Part shown: positions 1 to 10,637 of the stretch, in pieces
Layout: each line of letters starts with the position of its first letter
Numbering within the stretch: position 1 is the first letter of the stretch
DNA from: Desulfogranum mediterraneum DSM 13871
Lineage (GTDB): Bacteria; Desulfobacterota; Desulfobulbia; Desulfobulbales; Desulfobulbaceae
DNA length: 64,000 nt
Direction of reading: 5' to 3'
NCBI RefSeq assembly: GCF_000429965.1
Contig: NZ_AUCW01000022.1
Span: forward strand, 43,842 to 107,841
Program-made: the position numbers and the translations under genes
The notes under the pieces: generated by a model
What the model was told of the DNA's origin: nothing
Databases searched by the model: none
The model's input: the letters and a program-made list of their open reading frames with translations, nothing else

Positions 1-1194
1 CATCCCCTTCTGAAAGGCCTCTTTAAAGGTCCGGCCAATGGCCATGGTCTCGCCCACGGACTTCATGGCCGTGGTCAGGAGATCCTCGGTCTCCGGAAAC
101 TTCTCAAAGGTCCAGCGCGGAATCTTGACCACGCAGTAATCGATGGTGGGCTCAAAGGAGGCATAGGTCTCCCGGGTGATATCATTCTTGATCTCATCCA
201 GGGTATAGCCCACGGCCAGCTTGGCGGCGATCTTTGCAATGGGAAAACCGGTGGCCTTGGAGGCCAGGGCCGAGGAACGCGAGACCCTGGGGTTCATCTC
301 GATGATCATCAGCTCGCCGTCTTTGGGATTGACGGCAAACTGAACATTGGAGCCGCCGGTCTCCACCCCGATCTCGCGGATGATGGCGATGGCGGCATCC
401 CGCATCTCCTGGTATTCCCGATCGGTCAGGGTCTGGGCCGGGGCAACGGTGATCGAATCACCGGTATGGACCCCCATGGCATCGATGTTTTCGATGGAAC
501 AGATGATGACCACGTTGTCATTTTTGTCCCGCATGACCTCAAGCTCATACTCCTTCCAGCCCAGCAGGCTGCGCTCCACCATGATCTCGGTGGTCATGGA
601 GAGGTCGAGGCCGGCGGTGGCCAGCTCGCGCAACTCGCTGCGGTTGTAGGCCACCCCGCCTCCGGTACCACCCAGGGTGAAACTGGGACGGACGATGATG
701 GGGAAACCGATGGATTCACCGGCAGCCATGGCATCATCAAGGGTCTGGACGATGAAGGACTCGGGCACCTTGAGCCCGATCTTGAGCATGGCATCACGGA
801 ACTCTTCCCGGCCTTCGGCCTTCTGGATGACAGCGACGTCTGCGGCCAGCATCTCCACCCCGTACTTCTCCAGCACCCCCATCTCCGCCACCTTGATGGC
901 GGTGTTGAGGCCAGTCTGGCCGCCCAGGGTAGGCAGCAGGGCATCGGGCCGCTCCCGCTCGATCACCTTGGCCACACACTCGGGGGTGATGGGTTCGATA
1001 TAGGTCCGGTCAGCCAGGCCGGGGTCGGTCATGATGGTGGCCGGATTGGAGTTGATCAAGATCACCTCAAATCCTTCCTCCTTCAGGGCCTTGACCGCCT
1101 GGGCCCCTGAGTAATCGAATTCACAGGCCTGACTGATGATGATCGGACCGGAGCCAATAATTAAAATCTTCTGGATATCTGTTCGTTTAGGCAT
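1..1194 (-). CDS. carB: Carbamoyl-phosphate synthase large subunit (N-terminal part, cut by window edge)
   Basis: This is the large, ATP-using subunit of carbamoyl-phosphate synthase, which makes carbamoyl phosphate from bicarbonate, ammonia (delivered by CarA) and 2 ATP for pyrimidine and arginine synthesis. The minus-strand reading frame begins [18 protein letters not shown] and continues with the family's conserved N-terminal segments ([30 protein letters not shown]), which form the first ATP-grasp half. About 398 codons are visible of roughly 1070 usual for CarB. The rest lies beyond position 1. It starts 26 bases downstream of the carA stop, so the two form a carAB operon read leftward. 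Confidence 0.97.
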   Translation of the reverse strand, partial: MPKRTDIQKILIIGSGPIIISQACEFDYSGAQAVKALKEEGFEVILINSNPATIMTDPGLADRTYIEPITPECVAKVIERERPDALLPTLGGQTGLNTAIKVAEMGVLEKYGVEMLAADVAVIQKAEGREEFRDAMLKIGLKVPESFIVQTLDDAMAAGESIGFPIIVRPSFTLGGTGGGVAYNRSELRELATAGLDLSMTTEIMVERSLLGWKEYELEVMRDKNDNVVIICSIENIDAMGVHTGDSITVAPAQTLTDREYQEMRDAAIAIIREIGVETGGSNVQFAVNPKDGELMIIEMNPRVSRSSALASKATGFPIAKIAAKLAVGYTLDEIKNDITRETYASFEPTIDYCVVKIPRWTFEKFPETEDLLTTAMKSVGETMAIGRTFKEAFQKGM

Positions 1195-1220
1195 GGATAT
1201 ATGTCAGCTAAGAGGAGAGA

Positions 1221-2336
1221 TCAACGGGACTGCTGCATCAGTTCTATGAAACGGCTAAAGAGGTACTCCGCATCATGGGGGCCGGGTGCATATTCGGGGT
1301 GGTACTGCACCGAGAATGCCGGATAGTCGCGGTGGCGCATCCCCTCGAGGCTGTTGTCGTTGAGGTTGATATGGGTGACCTCAACCTCAGGGGGCAGACT
1401 TTCGGGATCGACGCAGAAGCCGTGATTCTGGGCCGTGATCTCCACCTTGCCGGTGGTCAGGTCCTTGACCGGCTGGTTGCCGCCGCGGTGGCCGAATTTC
1501 AGTTTATAGGTGGAGCCGCCATAAGCCAGGGCGAGCATCTGATGGCCCAGGCAGATCCCGAAGATGGGTTTTTTCCCCAAGAGTTGGCGGACGTTTTCCA
1601 CCACGCCCTGGACTCCGTCCGGGTCACCCGGGCCATTGGAGAGAAAGATACCATCAGGTTGCAGGGCCAGAATCTCGGCGGCACCGGTGGTCGCCGGCAC
1701 CACCATCACCTGGCAGCCGTACTGGCTCAGCAGCCGCAGCTGGTTGTACTTGGCACCAAAGTCAAGCGCCACCACCCGAAAGGCAGCAGAGCCGCTTGCC
1801 GGAAAGGCAGCCGCCTCCCGGGGACCTTCCGCAGTCCAGAGATAGGGGCGAGCACAGCTGACCCTGGCCACCATATCCCGGCCCACCAGGCCGGCCCAGC
1901 TCCGGGCCTTGGCCACCAGGGAGTCGCCGTCCAGGTCCTCGGTGGAGATAGCCGCCTTCATGGCCCCGCTCTTGCGGAGCAGACGGGTCAGCATCCTGGT
2001 ATCAAACCCCTCTATCCCCAGAACCTGATGGCGCTGCAGGAGGTCGACCAGGGTCCCGGTGGCCCGATGGTTACTGGGCAGGGCCTGGTACTCACGCATC
2101 AGAAAGGCTCTGGGGTGAACCCCGGCAGACTCCATATCTTCTTCGTTTACGCCATAGTTGCCGATCAAGGGGTAGGTCATGGTCACCAGCTGGCCGGTAT
2201 AGGAGGGGTCGGTCAAGACTTCCTGATAACCGCTCATGCTGGTATTAAAGACCATCTCTCCCATCACCTCACCGGGTCCGGTAAAGGATTTTCCGGATAT
2301 CACAGTGCCATCTTCAAGCCCGATCAATGCTTTCAT
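1221..2336 (-). CDS. carA: Carbamoyl-phosphate synthase small (glutaminase) subunit
   Basis: CarA hydrolyses glutamine and channels ammonia to CarB. The 371-residue product has the normal family length. Its N-terminal domain carries [21 protein letters not shown]. The C-terminal class I glutamine amidotransferase domain has the nucleophile motif [15 protein letters not shown] and the catalytic His-x-Glu in [13 protein letters not shown]. It lies between waaA (70 bases upstream) and carB (26 bases downstream) on the same strand, so co-transcription of waaA-carA-carB is possible. I saw no convincing promoter in the 70-base gap. Confidence 0.97.
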   Translation of the reverse strand: MKALIGLEDGTVISGKSFTGPGEVMGEMVFNTSMSGYQEVLTDPSYTGQLVTMTYPLIGNYGVNEEDMESAGVHPRAFLMREYQALPSNHRATGTLVDLLQRHQVLGIEGFDTRMLTRLLRKSGAMKAAISTEDLDGDSLVAKARSWAGLVGRDMVARVSCARPYLWTAEGPREAAAFPASGSAAFRVVALDFGAKYNQLRLLSQYGCQVMVVPATTGAAEILALQPDGIFLSNGPGDPDGVQGVVENVRQLLGKKPIFGICLGHQMLALAYGGSTYKLKFGHRGGNQPVKDLTTGKVEITAQNHGFCVDPESLPPEVEVTHINLNDNSLEGMRHRDYPAFSVQYHPEYAPGPHDAEYLFSRFIELMQQSR

Positions 2337-2406
2337 AAATCATTCGTTATCTAAGGGTTAACTGAAAATTCCGACCAGCAGCCAGGTGTAGCCTCATGCC
2401 CCACAG

Positions 2407-3777
2407 CTAGGCTTCAGGCTGCAGCAGCTCTTTCACCAGGGCAAGCTGCTGCTGGACAATTGCGGTCTGCCCGCTCTTCAATGCCTCTGCCTGCAGACAG
2501 GCAGCTTGATACGCCTTCCGGTCGGTCTGGTGGTGCAGGAGCAGCGCGGCCAGGGCCTCACCATCCTCTACCCGGAAACCGCAGCCGGCTGCCTCCAGCT
2601 GGGCAGCGGGACCCTGAAAATCAGCCATACTCGAACCATAGTACACCGGACGCCCCCAGCGGACGGCTTCCATGATGTTATGGCCGCCCTGGTCCACCAG
2701 ACTGCCGCCGCAGAAATTATAGGCACCAACGCTGTAGAGTTCGGCCAGTTCACCCATGGTGTCGATCAGGACCACGGCATGGCCGCGCTGCCCCCCCTTC
2801 TCCAGGGTGGAGTAATAATCAAAGCCGATCCCGGCCCGGTACAGGAGCTCTGCCACCTCTGCCAACCGCTCGAGGTGCCGCGGAGCAAGCAGCCAGACCA
2901 CGGGACGGCAGGCAGCCAGTTGCTGATAGACCTGAAGAAGCAGGGCCTCTTCGCCCCTATGGGTAGAGCCGCAGATAAAAACCTGTTCACGGTTCAATTG
3001 CAGCAGCCGGCGATAATGGGCCCGGGCCGTACCGCCCGGAGGCGCGACGGCTGCCGACTTGACATTGCCGCAAACCCGTACCCGCGCAGGGGCGACTCCC
3101 AGACCGATGAATCGGCGGCCATCCTCCTGACCGATGGCCGCGACCCCGGCCACGCCCTGCAGCAGCCAGGACATCAGCCCGGCGACTCGAGAGTAGCGGA
3201 GAAAGGAGCGTTGGGAGATCCGACCGTTCAATACCACCACCGGCACCCCGCTTCGCCGGCTCTCCCGCAGCATCGCCGGCCAGAGCTCGGTCTCCAGACA
3301 GATATAGAGATCAGGCTGCAAACGCTCAAGACTCTTGCGGACCAGCAAGGGCACATCCAGGGGCGCCATCAGGCAGGGGATATCCTCTCCCAGACGCAAG
3401 CGGGCCACCTTGTTGCCCTGCTCGGTGGTGGTGGTCAGCAGATACTGCAGCCCCGGCACCTCCCGGGCCAAGGCCTCAAGGATAATGAGCGCTGCCTGCA
3501 CCTCTCCCACCGAGGAGGCATGCACCCAGAGACGCTGCTGCCCGTTTTTCGCTGCTAACAGCCCCTGGGGCACGCCATCCAGGCGCTGATCAAGGCCATG
3601 GCTGTAACGGCTTGGCAGGCGTCTGAGTAGAGGGCGCAGCAGGCGCAACACCATCAGGCCTGCAAGGCCCAGGAGGCCGTAGCCGCTATAGAAAATTTGT
3701 ACCACCGTAGCACCGATCCCAAAATGCGAATTTGCAAAACCATCCATTAAAACAGGATTCAATCTAACCGTCAACAC
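2407..3777 (-). CDS. waaA: 3-deoxy-D-manno-octulosonic acid (Kdo) transferase
   Basis: WaaA/KdtA transfers Kdo from CMP-Kdo to lipid A at the inner face of the cytoplasmic membrane. The protein has an N-terminal membrane anchor (IFYSGYGLLGLAGLMVL), then the GT-B N-domain with LWVHASSVGEVQAA (the catalytic Glu region) and LETELWPAMLRE. The C-domain carries the CMP-Kdo-binding motif GGSLVDQGGHNIMEAV. The longest frame starts at a GTG with no clear ribosome site. The family usually begins close to the hydrophobic anchor, so a start about 24 codons later (GTG before QIFYSG) is plausible. It shows that the host makes lipopolysaccharide. Confidence 0.93.
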   Translation of the reverse strand: MLTVRLNPVLMDGFANSHFGIGATVVQIFYSGYGLLGLAGLMVLRLLRPLLRRLPSRYSHGLDQRLDGVPQGLLAAKNGQQRLWVHASSVGEVQAALIILEALAREVPGLQYLLTTTTEQGNKVARLRLGEDIPCLMAPLDVPLLVRKSLERLQPDLYICLETELWPAMLRESRRSGVPVVVLNGRISQRSFLRYSRVAGLMSWLLQGVAGVAAIGQEDGRRFIGLGVAPARVRVCGNVKSAAVAPPGGTARAHYRRLLQLNREQVFICGSTHRGEEALLLQVYQQLAACRPVVWLLAPRHLERLAEVAELLYRAGIGFDYYSTLEKGGQRGHAVVLIDTMGELAELYSVGAYNFCGGSLVDQGGHNIMEAVRWGRPVYYGSSMADFQGPAAQLEAAGCGFRVEDGEALAALLLHHQTDRKAYQAACLQAEALKSGQTAIVQQQLALVKELLQPEA

Positions 3778-4235
3778 TGTTCGGCCATTATGCGGTAAAA
3801 GGGTACTTTTATGCCTTTGCCCTCCCCCTGACGCTCTTTATAACAGCAGCCGGAGCCGAGACCGGCCAGGGGTCTTTTTCATTGACAAGCCGTGATCCAA
3901 CCTGTAAGCAAGCCTGACCATTCAAGGCTTCCCCTGAAGGCCATCCCAGGCCCAAAAATGGGCATCCCTGTTGATGTTCCCGGGTAGGTTCTTCTCCAAG
4001 CCATAATGACTGGCCCCTGTACCACCAGTACCCTAAGGCGACCGTGGGCGACCTTGAACAGCTCTTTTTTCTGGAAAACCCGGCCTCACGGACAAGGGTT
4101 GATCATCGGCTAGCCGGCCGCTGCCCATGACCGACAGCTGATCCTGAGCCGGAGACCGGCGGAAAAAATCTTTTCAAGCTCCCCTGCACAACCCTAATCA
4201 CCTGCTCATCCAACTTTTTTGTACCGGAGAACTCA
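3778..4235. other. Divergent intergenic region (458 bp)
   Basis: This gap separates leftward waaA from rightward PPIase and should hold both promoters, but I could not single out a convincing -35/-10 pair. It contains short inverted pieces such as GGCCCAAAAATGGGC around 3949-3963. A stretch near 4160-4185 (GGCGGAAAAAATC then TTTTCAAGCTC) resembles the right end of the MITE-like repeats described elsewhere in the window. I see no coding potential. Confidence 0.5.
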
Positions 4236-5273
<1,038 letters not shown>

Positions 5274-5309
5274 AGGGCGGCTCTTGCCTTAACAGCTAAG
5301 CACCCACCT

Positions 5310-5339
5310 AAAAAGGCAGGCCCAAGGGCCTGCCTTTTT
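5310..5339 (+). terminator. Rho-independent terminator after the PPIase gene
   Basis: A perfect 9-bp stem GGCAGGCCC / GGGCCTGCC (5315-5323 and 5326-5334) with a two-base loop is flanked by A5 on the left and T5 on the right. It can end transcription of the PPIase gene and would also work on the opposite strand. Confidence 0.9.
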
Positions 5340-5378
5340 GCTTTTCCACCTTCATCCCTGCCAAAGAGAACAGCTGCC

Positions 5379-6350
5379 ATGTCCAAACCTGGAGCAACCA
5401 GCGCTGGAGCAACCAGCGGCGTCTACCTCCGCCTGGTTCTGACCATGATCTTCTGGGGCGGCACCTTTGTAGCCGGTCGGATCGCCACCGCTGAGATCCA
5501 TCCGGTCACCGCTGCCAGCGGCCGTTTTCTGCTGGCCTCTCTGCTGCTGCTCCTCTTTATCTACTCTACAGAGGGACGGCTGCAACGGCTCAGCCTGCGT
5601 CAATGGGGAGCCATGGCCCTCTTGGGCCTGTCCGGCATCTTTGCCTACAACCTCTTCTTCTTTGCCGGACTCCAACGGATAGAGGCAGGCCGGGGCGCGA
5701 TGATCATAGCTGCCAACCCGGTGATCACCACCCTGCTGGCCATGCTCTTCTTTGGAGAACGGTTCAACCTCCGCCGCAGTTTCGGCATCTGCTTTTCCGC
5801 GGCCGGGGCCCTGGTGGTGATCTCCCGGGGCGACCTGCTGCTGCTCTTCAGGGGAGAGATAGGGGCGGGAGAGCTCTGCTTTCTGGGGGCGGTGCTCAGC
5901 TGGACAGCCTACACCCTGGTGGGCAAGCGGGTGCTCCGGGCGATCTCCCCCCTGACCGCAGTCACCTACTCCTGCCTGACCGGCTCGGCCCTGCTCCTGC
6001 CGACCATGCTCCTGATGGGTAAGGGCCATGAGCTGCTTACCCTCTCCCTGAGAGGAGGCGGCAGCCTCCTCTACCTGGCCTTCTTCGGCACGACCCTGGG
6101 CTTTATCTGGTTCTACCAGGGGGTTCGGGAGCTGGGGGCCGGCCGGGCGGTGCTCTTTGTCAACCTGGTCCCTGTCTGCGGGGTCGTGTGGGGGATACTG
6201 CTGCTCAACGAGGGACTGGACCTCTCCCTCCTCTCCGGAGGAGCCCTGGTCCTGATCGGCCTGCTGCTCCTCAACTACCAGCCCCGGGCCCAGAGATCAG
6301 CAGGCGGGTCAGGCCCCACCACCCCTTCCCACGCGGCCGACGATCTTTAA
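5379..6350 (+). CDS. EamA/DMT-family membrane transporter
   Basis: A 323-residue integral membrane protein of the drug/metabolite transporter superfamily, the 10-TM EamA type. The two-repeat layout is visible. The first repeat starts at LTMIFWGGTFVAGRIA and the second at ELCFLGAVLSWTAYTLVGKRVL, each with the family's conserved W-x-G/W-x-A pattern. The N-terminus is short and cytoplasmic and the C-terminal tail hydrophilic. Substrate cannot be predicted; EamA members export amino acids, metabolites or drugs. It follows the PPIase terminator and is convergent with trpS. An AAAGAG element sits upstream of the ATG. Confidence 0.85.
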   Translation: MSKPGATSAGATSGVYLRLVLTMIFWGGTFVAGRIATAEIHPVTAASGRFLLASLLLLLFIYSTEGRLQRLSLRQWGAMALLGLSGIFAYNLFFFAGLQRIEAGRGAMIIAANPVITTLLAMLFFGERFNLRRSFGICFSAAGALVVISRGDLLLLFRGEIGAGELCFLGAVLSWTAYTLVGKRVLRAISPLTAVTYSCLTGSALLLPTMLLMGKGHELLTLSLRGGGSLLYLAFFGTTLGFIWFYQGVRELGAGRAVLFVNLVPVCGVVWGILLLNEGLDLSLLSGGALVLIGLLLLNYQPRAQRSAGGSGPTTPSHAADDL

Positions 6351-6480
6351 GGCGCCTCCGCTCAAGGGGCGCGCCTGAGCTGTCCCTCCTGTCCAGGCAG
6401 GGAGCTTGAGGATGCGCTGAGACTATCTTCTCCCATGACGCGGAGAGTGCGGCTGCAGAGGCAAGGTTTCAAGCTCGCCC

Positions 6481-7449
6481 TCAGTATTTCAACCCCATCC
6501 TGTCCCGGGCCAGATCCAGGGTCACCACGGCCTTGGCCCGGGCCTTTTCCGCTCCCCTGGCCAGGATCTGGCGGAGATAATCGGGGTTGGCCAGCAGTTC
6601 CCTCTTCCTCGCCCTGGCCTCGGCAAAGTAGTCGTTGATCAACTCAAAGAGATCCTGCTTCAGATAGCCGTAGGCTGCTCCCCCGTTGAGATAGAGGTCA
6701 TGGACCTCGGCCATCTTTTCCGGGGAGGCAAAGAGCTTGAGCAGGGCATAGAGATTACAGTTCTCCGGATCCTTGGGCTCCTCCACCGGGGTGGCATCGG
6801 TCTGGATGGACATCACCACCTTACGCAGGGGCTTTTCATCCATGAAGATGGGGATGGTGTTGCCATAGGACTTGGACATCTTCTGGCCGTCGACCCCGGG
6901 AACCGTGGCCAGAGATTCACTGATGGCCGGTTCAGGCAGGACAAAGGTCTCGCCAAAGGCGTTGTTGAACTTCTGGGCAAGGTCCCTGGCCACCTCAAGG
7001 TGTTGTTTCTGATCCTTGCCCACCGGCACCACCTCGGCCTGGTAGAGGAGGATATCTGCAGCCATCAGTACCGGATAGGAAAAGAGCCCATGGGTGGGGG
7101 CAATATTCTTGGCCACCTTATCCTTATAGGAGTGGCAGCGCTCCAACAGTCCCATGGGGGTGAGGGTGGAGAGCATCCAGGTGAGCTCGCAGACCTCGGG
7201 CACATCCGACTGCACCCAGAAGGTACAGCGCTCCGGATCGAGCCCCAGGGCGAGGAAGTCTGCAGCAGCCTCCAGGGTGCCGGTCTGAAGACGCTCCCGG
7301 TCATGGACCGAGGTCAGGGCATGGAGATCGACAATGAAGACGTAGAGGTCCGAGGTGTTCATCTGCTGGACCATGGTCTTCATCATGCCGAAATAGTTGC
7401 CGATGTGAAGTTTACCCGATGGCTGGATGCCGGAAAGTATGCGTTTCAT
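6481..7449 (-). CDS. trpS: Tryptophan--tRNA ligase
   Basis: Class I aminoacyl-tRNA synthetase charging tRNA-Trp in the cytoplasm. The 322-residue sequence has the HIGH-type signature PSGKLHIGNYFG at its N-terminus and the second ATP-binding signature KMSKSYGN in the middle. DVPEVCELTWMLSTLTPMG and the tryptophan-pocket region around LMAADILLYQ are typical. Length is normal for the short bacterial TrpS. It is separated from dnaK by a terminator, so it should have its own promoter in 7450-7696. It is convergent with the EamA gene. Confidence 0.97.
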   Translation of the reverse strand: MKRILSGIQPSGKLHIGNYFGMMKTMVQQMNTSDLYVFIVDLHALTSVHDRERLQTGTLEAAADFLALGLDPERCTFWVQSDVPEVCELTWMLSTLTPMGLLERCHSYKDKVAKNIAPTHGLFSYPVLMAADILLYQAEVVPVGKDQKQHLEVARDLAQKFNNAFGETFVLPEPAISESLATVPGVDGQKMSKSYGNTIPIFMDEKPLRKVVMSIQTDATPVEEPKDPENCNLYALLKLFASPEKMAEVHDLYLNGGAAYGYLKQDLFELINDYFAEARARKRELLANPDYLRQILARGAEKARAKAVVTLDLARDRMGLKY

Positions 7450-7696
7450 AGCTCGTGTTGCCTTGTATCTAGGATTACTCTAAAGGCCCTCTGGGGACTG
7501 CTCTTTTTCGCTCAGCTTTCAAAACGGCCCGTAGACCGGGCCCGTTGGATACGTTTACCACAGGGATATCATGGTGATCGCCAGGATAGACCCAGATTAG
7601 ACCCAAAATAGAATTTTTCAGAGCAGATCGAGATCAAAAAAGGCAGGCAGAGCGGCTCAGCTGAAAAACTGCGACCCATCCCTATAGCGCAAAACC
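7450..7696. other. Intergenic region upstream of trpS, possible decayed repeat copy
   Basis: About 250 bases without a gene. A GC-rich inverted segment (GGCCCGTAGACCGGGCC, around 7528-7544) could form a hairpin in the trpS leader. The stretch 7557-7640 (TTACCACAGGGATATC, then AATAGAATTTTTCAGAGCAG) loosely resembles the right half of the roughly 140-bp MITE-like repeats described elsewhere, but identity is low. Confidence 0.35.
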
Positions 7697-7732
7697 AAAA
7701 AAAAAGGGAGTGTAGATTTACTCTACACTCCC
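7697..7732 (-). terminator. Rho-independent terminator after dnaK
   Basis: A perfect 10-bp stem GGGAGTGTAG / CTACACTCCC (7706-7715 and 7723-7732) with a 7-base loop is followed on the minus strand by nine T residues (A-run at 7697-7705). It lies 39 bases past the dnaK stop and ends the grpE-dnaK transcript before trpS. Confidence 0.93.
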
Positions 7733-7771
7733 CTCCTCTACAGCCAAACTCCCCGAGGGGAGCAGAGGCGC

Positions 7772-9700
7772 TTACTTCACCTCTTCAAAATCGGCGTCTA
7801 CGACATCATCGTCATCCTTGCCGCCGCTCTTGCCTGCACCGGCCTGACCGGCAGCGGCTCCCCCGGCGCCGGCTCCTCCTCCGGGCTGATCCTGGGAGGC
7901 CTGGGCATACATCAGCTCAGCGAGCTTGTGGGAGGCCTGGGTCAGGGCCTCGGTGGCGGCCTTGATGGCCTCCACGTCCTCACCTTCCAGGGCCTTTTTC
8001 AGATTTTCGATCTCCCGCTCCACATTGCCCTTGGTCTCGGCATCGACCTTGTCACCCAGCTCCTTCAGGCTCTTCTCGGTCATGTGGATCATGGCATCGC
8101 CATTGTTCTTGGCTTCCACGAACTCCTTGCGCTTCTTATCTTCCTCGGCATGCATCTCTGCATCCTGCTTCATCTTTTCGATCTCTTCCTCGGAAAGACC
8201 GGAGGAGGCGGTGATCCGAATGGACTGCTCCTTGTTGGTGCCCAGGTCCTTGGCAGAGACATGGAGGATACCATTGGCATCCAGGTCAAATCCCACCTCG
8301 ATCTGGGGTACACCGCGGGGTGCAGGGGGAATATCCGCCAGCTCAAAGCGGCCGATGGTCTTGTTGTCCTGGGCCATCTCGCGCTCACCCTGGAGCACAT
8401 GGATGGAAACCGCCGGCTGATTATCGGCAGCCGTGGAAAAGACCTGGCTCTTCTTGGTGGGAACGGTGGTGTTCTTCTCGATCAGCTTGGTCATCACCCC
8501 GCCCAGGGTCTCGATACCCAGGGAGAGCGGAGTCACGTCGAGCAGGAGGACGTCCTTGACATCACCCTGGAGCACCCCACCCTGGATGGCGGCACCGATG
8601 GCAACCACCTCATCGGGGTTGACCCCCTTATGGGGTTCCTTGCCAAAGATGGACTTGACCTTTTCCTGAACCTTGGGCATCCGGGTCATACCACCGACCA
8701 GGATGACCTCATCGATCTCCGAGGCACTCAGGCCTGCATCCTTGAGGGCGGTCAGGCAGGGCCCTGCGGTACGCTCCACCAGATCCTCAACCAGGGACTC
8801 CAGCTTGGCACGACTGAGCTTGACGTTCAGGTGCTTGGGCCCGGAGGCGTCGGCGGTGATAAAGGGGAGGTTGATGTCGGTTTCCATGGCCGTGGAGAGT
8901 TCTTTCTTGGCCTTTTCTCCCTCTTCCTTCAGCCGCTGGAGGGCCATCTTGTCGCTGCGCAGGTCAACGCCCTGGTCCCGCTTGAATTCGTCGGCGAGCC
9001 AGTTGACGATCCGCATATCAAAGTCCTCGCCACCGAGGAAGGTGTCGCCGTTGGTGGACTTCACCTCAAAGACCCCGTCGCCGATCTCCAGGATGGAGAC
9101 GTCAAAGGTACCGCCACCCAGGTCAAAGACCGCGATCTTTTCTTCACCCTTCTTGTCCAGGCCATAGGCCAGGGAGGCAGCGGTGGGCTCGTTGATGATA
9201 CGCTGGACATTGAGTCCTGCAATCTTGCCTGCATCCTTGGTGGCCTGACGCTGGGCATCGTTGAAGTAGGCTGGCACGGTAACCACGGCATCTTCCACCG
9301 GCTCTCCCAGATACTCTTCTGCGGTCTGCTTCATCTTGCCCAGGATCATGGCTGATACCTCGGCAGAGGTATAGGCCTTACCCTCCACCTCGACCACGGC
9401 GTCACCGCCCGGTCCCTCAACGATGGTGAACGGGCTGACCTCTATGGACTTCCGGACCTCAGGGTCCGTGAATTTCCGGCCGATCAGTCGTTTGATGGCA
9501 AACAGTGTCCGGGTGGGGTTGGTGACGGCCTGGCGTTTGGCCACCTGGCCCACCAGCCGTTCACCGTTGTCGGGAAAGGCTACAATGGAGGGAGTGGTTC
9601 TGTTCCCCTCACTATTTTCAATGACCTTGGGGTCACCTCCCTCCATGATGGATACACAAGAGTTAGTGGTACCCAGGTCAATACCTATAATTTTTCCCAT
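7772..9700 (-). CDS. dnaK: Molecular chaperone DnaK (Hsp70)
   Basis: ATP-dependent Hsp70 chaperone acting with GrpE and DnaJ on unfolded proteins. The 642-residue product has the complete layout. The nucleotide-binding domain opens [17 protein letters not shown] and carries the Hsp70 signatures [15 protein letters not shown] and [14 protein letters not shown]. The interdomain linker is [13 protein letters not shown]. The substrate-binding domain follows, then a Gly/Ala-rich tail ending [13 protein letters not shown]. It lies 129 bases downstream of grpE and is followed by a strong terminator. No dnaJ is adjacent. Confidence 0.99.
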   Translation of the reverse strand: MGKIIGIDLGTTNSCVSIMEGGDPKVIENSEGNRTTPSIVAFPDNGERLVGQVAKRQAVTNPTRTLFAIKRLIGRKFTDPEVRKSIEVSPFTIVEGPGGDAVVEVEGKAYTSAEVSAMILGKMKQTAEEYLGEPVEDAVVTVPAYFNDAQRQATKDAGKIAGLNVQRIINEPTAASLAYGLDKKGEEKIAVFDLGGGTFDVSILEIGDGVFEVKSTNGDTFLGGEDFDMRIVNWLADEFKRDQGVDLRSDKMALQRLKEEGEKAKKELSTAMETDINLPFITADASGPKHLNVKLSRAKLESLVEDLVERTAGPCLTALKDAGLSASEIDEVILVGGMTRMPKVQEKVKSIFGKEPHKGVNPDEVVAIGAAIQGGVLQGDVKDVLLLDVTPLSLGIETLGGVMTKLIEKNTTVPTKKSQVFSTAADNQPAVSIHVLQGEREMAQDNKTIGRFELADIPPAPRGVPQIEVGFDLDANGILHVSAKDLGTNKEQSIRITASSGLSEEEIEKMKQDAEMHAEEDKKRKEFVEAKNNGDAMIHMTEKSLKELGDKVDAETKGNVEREIENLKKALEGEDVEAIKAATEALTQASHKLAELMYAQASQDQPGGGAGAGGAAAGQAGAGKSGGKDDDDVVDADFEEVK

Positions 9701-9829
9701 AACGCGTTCTCCTGCCTCCTTTTCTGTTCAGCGCCAAGCTGAGCAGTAGTCTAAATGTACAATATTGTAAGTGTGGTTATATGTCGTTATCCCGTGTGGC
9801 TACCATCGGGGAGCTATCCCGGGGTCCTG

Positions 9830-10405
9830 TCATGCCGGACCGCTGGAGACCACCACCTGCGCATGGCGCAGGACCCGATCTTTGAATTGGTAGCCCTTGG
9901 CAAACTCGCGAAGGACATGGTTGGCCGGGACCTCGTCACTGGCCTCCATGGTCAGGGCATCCTGCTCATCGGGGTTAAACTCCTTACCCACCGATTCCAG
10001 GGGCTCCACCCCGAACTTTTCCAGGGTAGCTGCCAATCCCTTCTGGGTGAGATCCAGGCCTTCGAGCATGGACTGCAGTTTGGCGCTATCTTCGCCGTTC
10101 CCTGCCTTACCCTGCTCAATGGCCCGGTCGAGATTGTCCAGGGTGGTGAGCAGTTCCCGGAGGATATTCTCTCCGGCATACTTGATCAGCTTGGCCTGCT
10201 CACGTTCCATTCTCTTTTTAAAATTTTCAAACTCAGCAGCGATACGCAACAGCTTATCCTGTGCCGCCCCGAGCTCCTCCTGGAGATGAGTGCTGTCCAC
10301 CTCGTCGGCTTCTTCGACAACAACGCCTTCCACATCTCCGAGCTCATCAGGAGTCGTTGCCTCCTCCTGGTCAACAGGTTGCTGTTCTCTGGTCTCCTCT
10401 ACCAC
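9830..10405 (-). CDS. grpE: Nucleotide exchange factor GrpE
   Basis: GrpE releases ADP from DnaK. The 191-residue protein has an acidic N-terminal tail, the long dimerising coiled coil (ELGAAQDKLLRIAAEFENFK followed by KRMEREQ) and the C-terminal beta domain with VLREFAKGYQFKDRVLRHAQV. Translation starts at a GTG (10403-10405) with GGAGAA just upstream. It is the first gene of a grpE-dnaK operon. A sigma-70-like promoter lies at 10498-10526. I found no CIRCE element in the upstream region, so HrcA control is not indicated. Confidence 0.96.
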   Translation of the reverse strand: MVEETREQQPVDQEEATTPDELGDVEGVVVEEADEVDSTHLQEELGAAQDKLLRIAAEFENFKKRMEREQAKLIKYAGENILRELLTTLDNLDRAIEQGKAGNGEDSAKLQSMLEGLDLTQKGLAATLEKFGVEPLESVGKEFNPDEQDALTMEASDEVPANHVLREFAKGYQFKDRVLRHAQVVVSSGPA

Positions 10406-10497
10406 GTGTTTCTCCTTCTCGATGGTTACTGTATCGCGTAATCGTTTAAGGCCTGCTCATTACAGAGCAAACAGGCTGTCCGGCCGAATCTGGACCA

Positions 10498-10526
10498 ACA
10501 ATAAGTATGGCAAAAACCAGTGTCAA
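10498..10526 (-). promoter_or_regulatory. Sigma-70-type promoter for grpE-dnaK
   Basis: On the minus strand TTGACA (10521-10526) is followed by a 17-base spacer and TATTGT (10498-10503), which gives a leader of roughly 85 nt before the grpE GTG. The leader can fold a small hairpin GCTC-TGTAAT-GAGC. The -35 matches the consensus and the -10 matches four of six positions. Heat induction by sigma-32 cannot be judged from this. Confidence 0.65.
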
Positions 10527-10637
10527 GGGCGGAGAAAACTGATTTAAAGAGGAATAAAACAGGGCTGCTGATTTTTCCGGGAAGGCCGGAACCGGGCGGC
10601 CGGTCATGATCCGAAGCCAAGCCTCCTCCTCCGGCTA

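Noticed and set aside
7928..9355. Long open frames opposite dnaK, and similar ones opposite carA, waaA, the GGDEF protein and the CoA-disulfide reductase
   Set aside because: They are antisense shadows produced by high GC codon bias. They lack family motifs and ribosome sites and lie wholly within well-supported genes.
10406..10637. CIRCE/HrcA operator in front of grpE-dnaK
   Set aside because: No TTAGCACTC-N9-GAGTGCTAA-like palindrome is present. Only a small hairpin and a sigma-70-like promoter were found.
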